A stretch of 64,000 nt of DNA from Sphingomonas adhaesiva (GTDB lineage: Bacteria > Pseudomonadota > Alphaproteobacteria > Sphingomonadales > Sphingomonadaceae). Below the pieces are notes generated by a model that did not search any database, was not told the origin of the DNA, and saw only the letters and a list, made by a program, of their open reading frames with translations. Below are positions 63,015 to 64,000 of the stretch, piece after piece; the stretch's first letter is position 1; every line of letters starts with the position of its first letter. A program made the translations under genes and the position numbers. The stretch spans positions 124,001-188,000 of the forward strand of contig NZ_NWVC01000005.1 in NCBI RefSeq assembly GCF_002374855.1, read 5' to 3'.

Positions 63015-64000
63015 GTGGCCGGAAAGAACGACGGCGGCGACAAGACGGAGAAGCCGACATCCAAGCGGCTGGCCGATGCGCGCAAGAAGGGCGATGTCGC
63101 CAAGTCGCGCGACGTCACCGCCACCGCCACGCTGTTCGTCTGGCTGATCGTGTTCATCTTCGGCGCCGGATTCGCGGGCACGCGGATCGCCACCCTGTTC
63201 GACCAGAGTTTCCAGATGATCGCGCGCGGCGACCAGCCGTTCGCGGTGGCCGCCGCCTCGCTGGGCGCCAGTGCCCTGTGGGCGCTCATGGCGATCTGCG
63301 CCGTCGCGCTGATCCCGGCCGCAATCGTCGGCGTGCTGACCGAATTCCTGCAGGCCGGCGGCGTCTTCACCGCGCAGAAGCTGACGCCGAGCCTGGACAA
63401 GCTGAACCCCGTCGAGGGGATGAAGCGCATGTTCAGCATGGATAACGTCATCGAGCTGGTGAAGACGATGGCCAAGGCGGCGCTGATCGTGATGGTCATC
63501 TGGCTGGTCCTGCGCGGATCGCTGGGCGAGATCGTCGAGCGGACCGGGCCGCTGCTGCAACCGGCCGCGCAGACCGACGGGCGCGCCGCCGCGGCATCGG
63601 TGCTGGGCTTCACCGGATCGCTGGTGCGCCAGGCGCTGCTGTGGACGTTCGCGGTGTTCGTGATGGTCGCGGTGCTGGACCTGGCGTGGCAGAAGCACAG
63701 CTTCCTGAAGAAGATGCGGATGAGCCTGCGCGATATCCGGCAGGAGCATAAGGAAAACGAGGGCGACCCGATGATCAAGGGCAATCGCCGCCAGCTGCAC
63801 GAGGAATGGGCCAACCAGAATGCCGTCGGCGCGGCGCGCGGCGCCAACGTGCTGGTGGTCAACCCGACGCATATCGCGATCGCGATCGATTACGATGCCG
63901 AGAGCGCGCCGGTGCCGGTCGTCGCCGCCAAGGGCGAAGGCCCGCTGGCGCAGGCGATGCGCGAGGCGGCGGAGGAAGCGGGCGTGCCGATCGTCCGCCA
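63015..64000 (+). CDS. sctU: Export switch protein SctU (partial at window edge)
   Basis: Inner-membrane export-gate protein with an autoproteolytic cytoplasmic domain, of the FlhB/SctU family. The N-terminus KNDGGDKTEKPTSKRLADAR is the family signature (EKPTxxRLxxAR), and four membrane spans follow. The cleavage motif NPTH is intact in VLVVNPTHIAIAI (near residue 285). The start is a GTG at 63015 with GGGAGAG six bases before it. The reading frame is open to the last base (328 codons shown), so the final part is missing. It diverges from the type III operon; the missing sctR, sctS, sctT and sctQ may lie beyond it. Confidence 0.95.
   Translation, partial: MAGKNDGGDKTEKPTSKRLADARKKGDVAKSRDVTATATLFVWLIVFIFGAGFAGTRIATLFDQSFQMIARGDQPFAVAAASLGASALWALMAICAVALIPAAIVGVLTEFLQAGGVFTAQKLTPSLDKLNPVEGMKRMFSMDNVIELVKTMAKAALIVMVIWLVLRGSLGEIVERTGPLLQPAAQTDGRAAAASVLGFTGSLVRQALLWTFAVFVMVAVLDLAWQKHSFLKKMRMSLRDIRQEHKENEGDPMIKGNRRQLHEEWANQNAVGAARGANVLVVNPTHIAIAIDYDAESAPVPVVAAKGEGPLAQAMREAAEEAGVPIVR

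Noticed and set aside
51514-64000. A flagellar export cluster rather than an injectisome
   Set aside because: A secretin and an SctJ-length lipoprotein are present, while flagellar rod, hook and ring genes are absent.

Overview
The window is GC-rich chromosomal DNA from an alphaproteobacterium, most likely a sphingomonad (Sphingomonas or a close relative). This rests on the protein families, the separate F1-ATPase operon, the CpaF-type pilus ATPase, a large TonB-dependent receptor, start sites with GTG/TTG use, and many REP-like palindromes of the 'CCCCGGCGAAGGCCGGGG' type. No rRNA, tRNA, CRISPR array, prophage or intact insertion sequence was seen.

Layout. 0-3.4 kb: a Flp/Tad pilus ATPase (cpaF), an Ada-like protein that lacks its C-terminal methyltransferase active site, and an enoyl-CoA hydratase-like enzyme. 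3.5-8.5 kb: the F1-ATPase operon atpHAGDC, whose internal gaps hold REP-like palindromes. 9-14.5 kb (minus strand): methionine aminopeptidase, PriA, a surface lipoprotein and a GAF-PAS-GGDEF cyclase. 14.5-15.9 kb: a XerC/D recombinase bracketed by two short non-coding elements with long terminal inverted repeats. 15.9-21.3 kb: dedA, gshB, a membrane-tethered HTH regulator, yraN, rsmI and an LpoA-like lipoprotein, with the rsmI and LpoA starts overlapping. 21.5-28.9 kb: a secreted propeller-like protein, purA, two low-complexity secreted proteins, aroC, an unknown secreted 561-aa protein and a GNAT enzyme. 28.9-36.7 kb (minus): fabI, a YihY/BrkB membrane protein, a CbpA-like DnaJ, a transglutaminase next to an ATP-grasp/alpha-E fusion, a LOG-family protein and an extensin-like protein. 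36.9-45.5 kb: serC-serA, a DUF559 nuclease, hisZ, hemW, a CAP-domain lipoprotein, a DUF4892-like protein, rdgB-rph. 45.7-51.4 kb: TonB-dependent receptor, chemotaxis receptor, DUF2332 protein.

51.5-64.0 kb is the most striking region: a non-flagellar type III secretion system (injectisome). On the minus strand runs a tightly coupled operon: lytic transglycosylase, sctV, sctC, sctD, a small needle candidate in the sctF position, sctI, sctJ, sctK, sctL, sctN, sctO, sctP. On the plus strand sctU diverges from it across a 496-bp AT-richer region and runs off the window edge. The genes give an outer-membrane secretin (C), the inner-membrane rings (D, J), the export gate (V, U), the ATPase and its stator and stalk (N, L, O), the inner rod (I), the ruler (P) and a peptidoglycan-opening enzyme. 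sctQ, sctR, sctS and sctT, any translocon, chaperones and effectors are not in the window; they may follow sctU.
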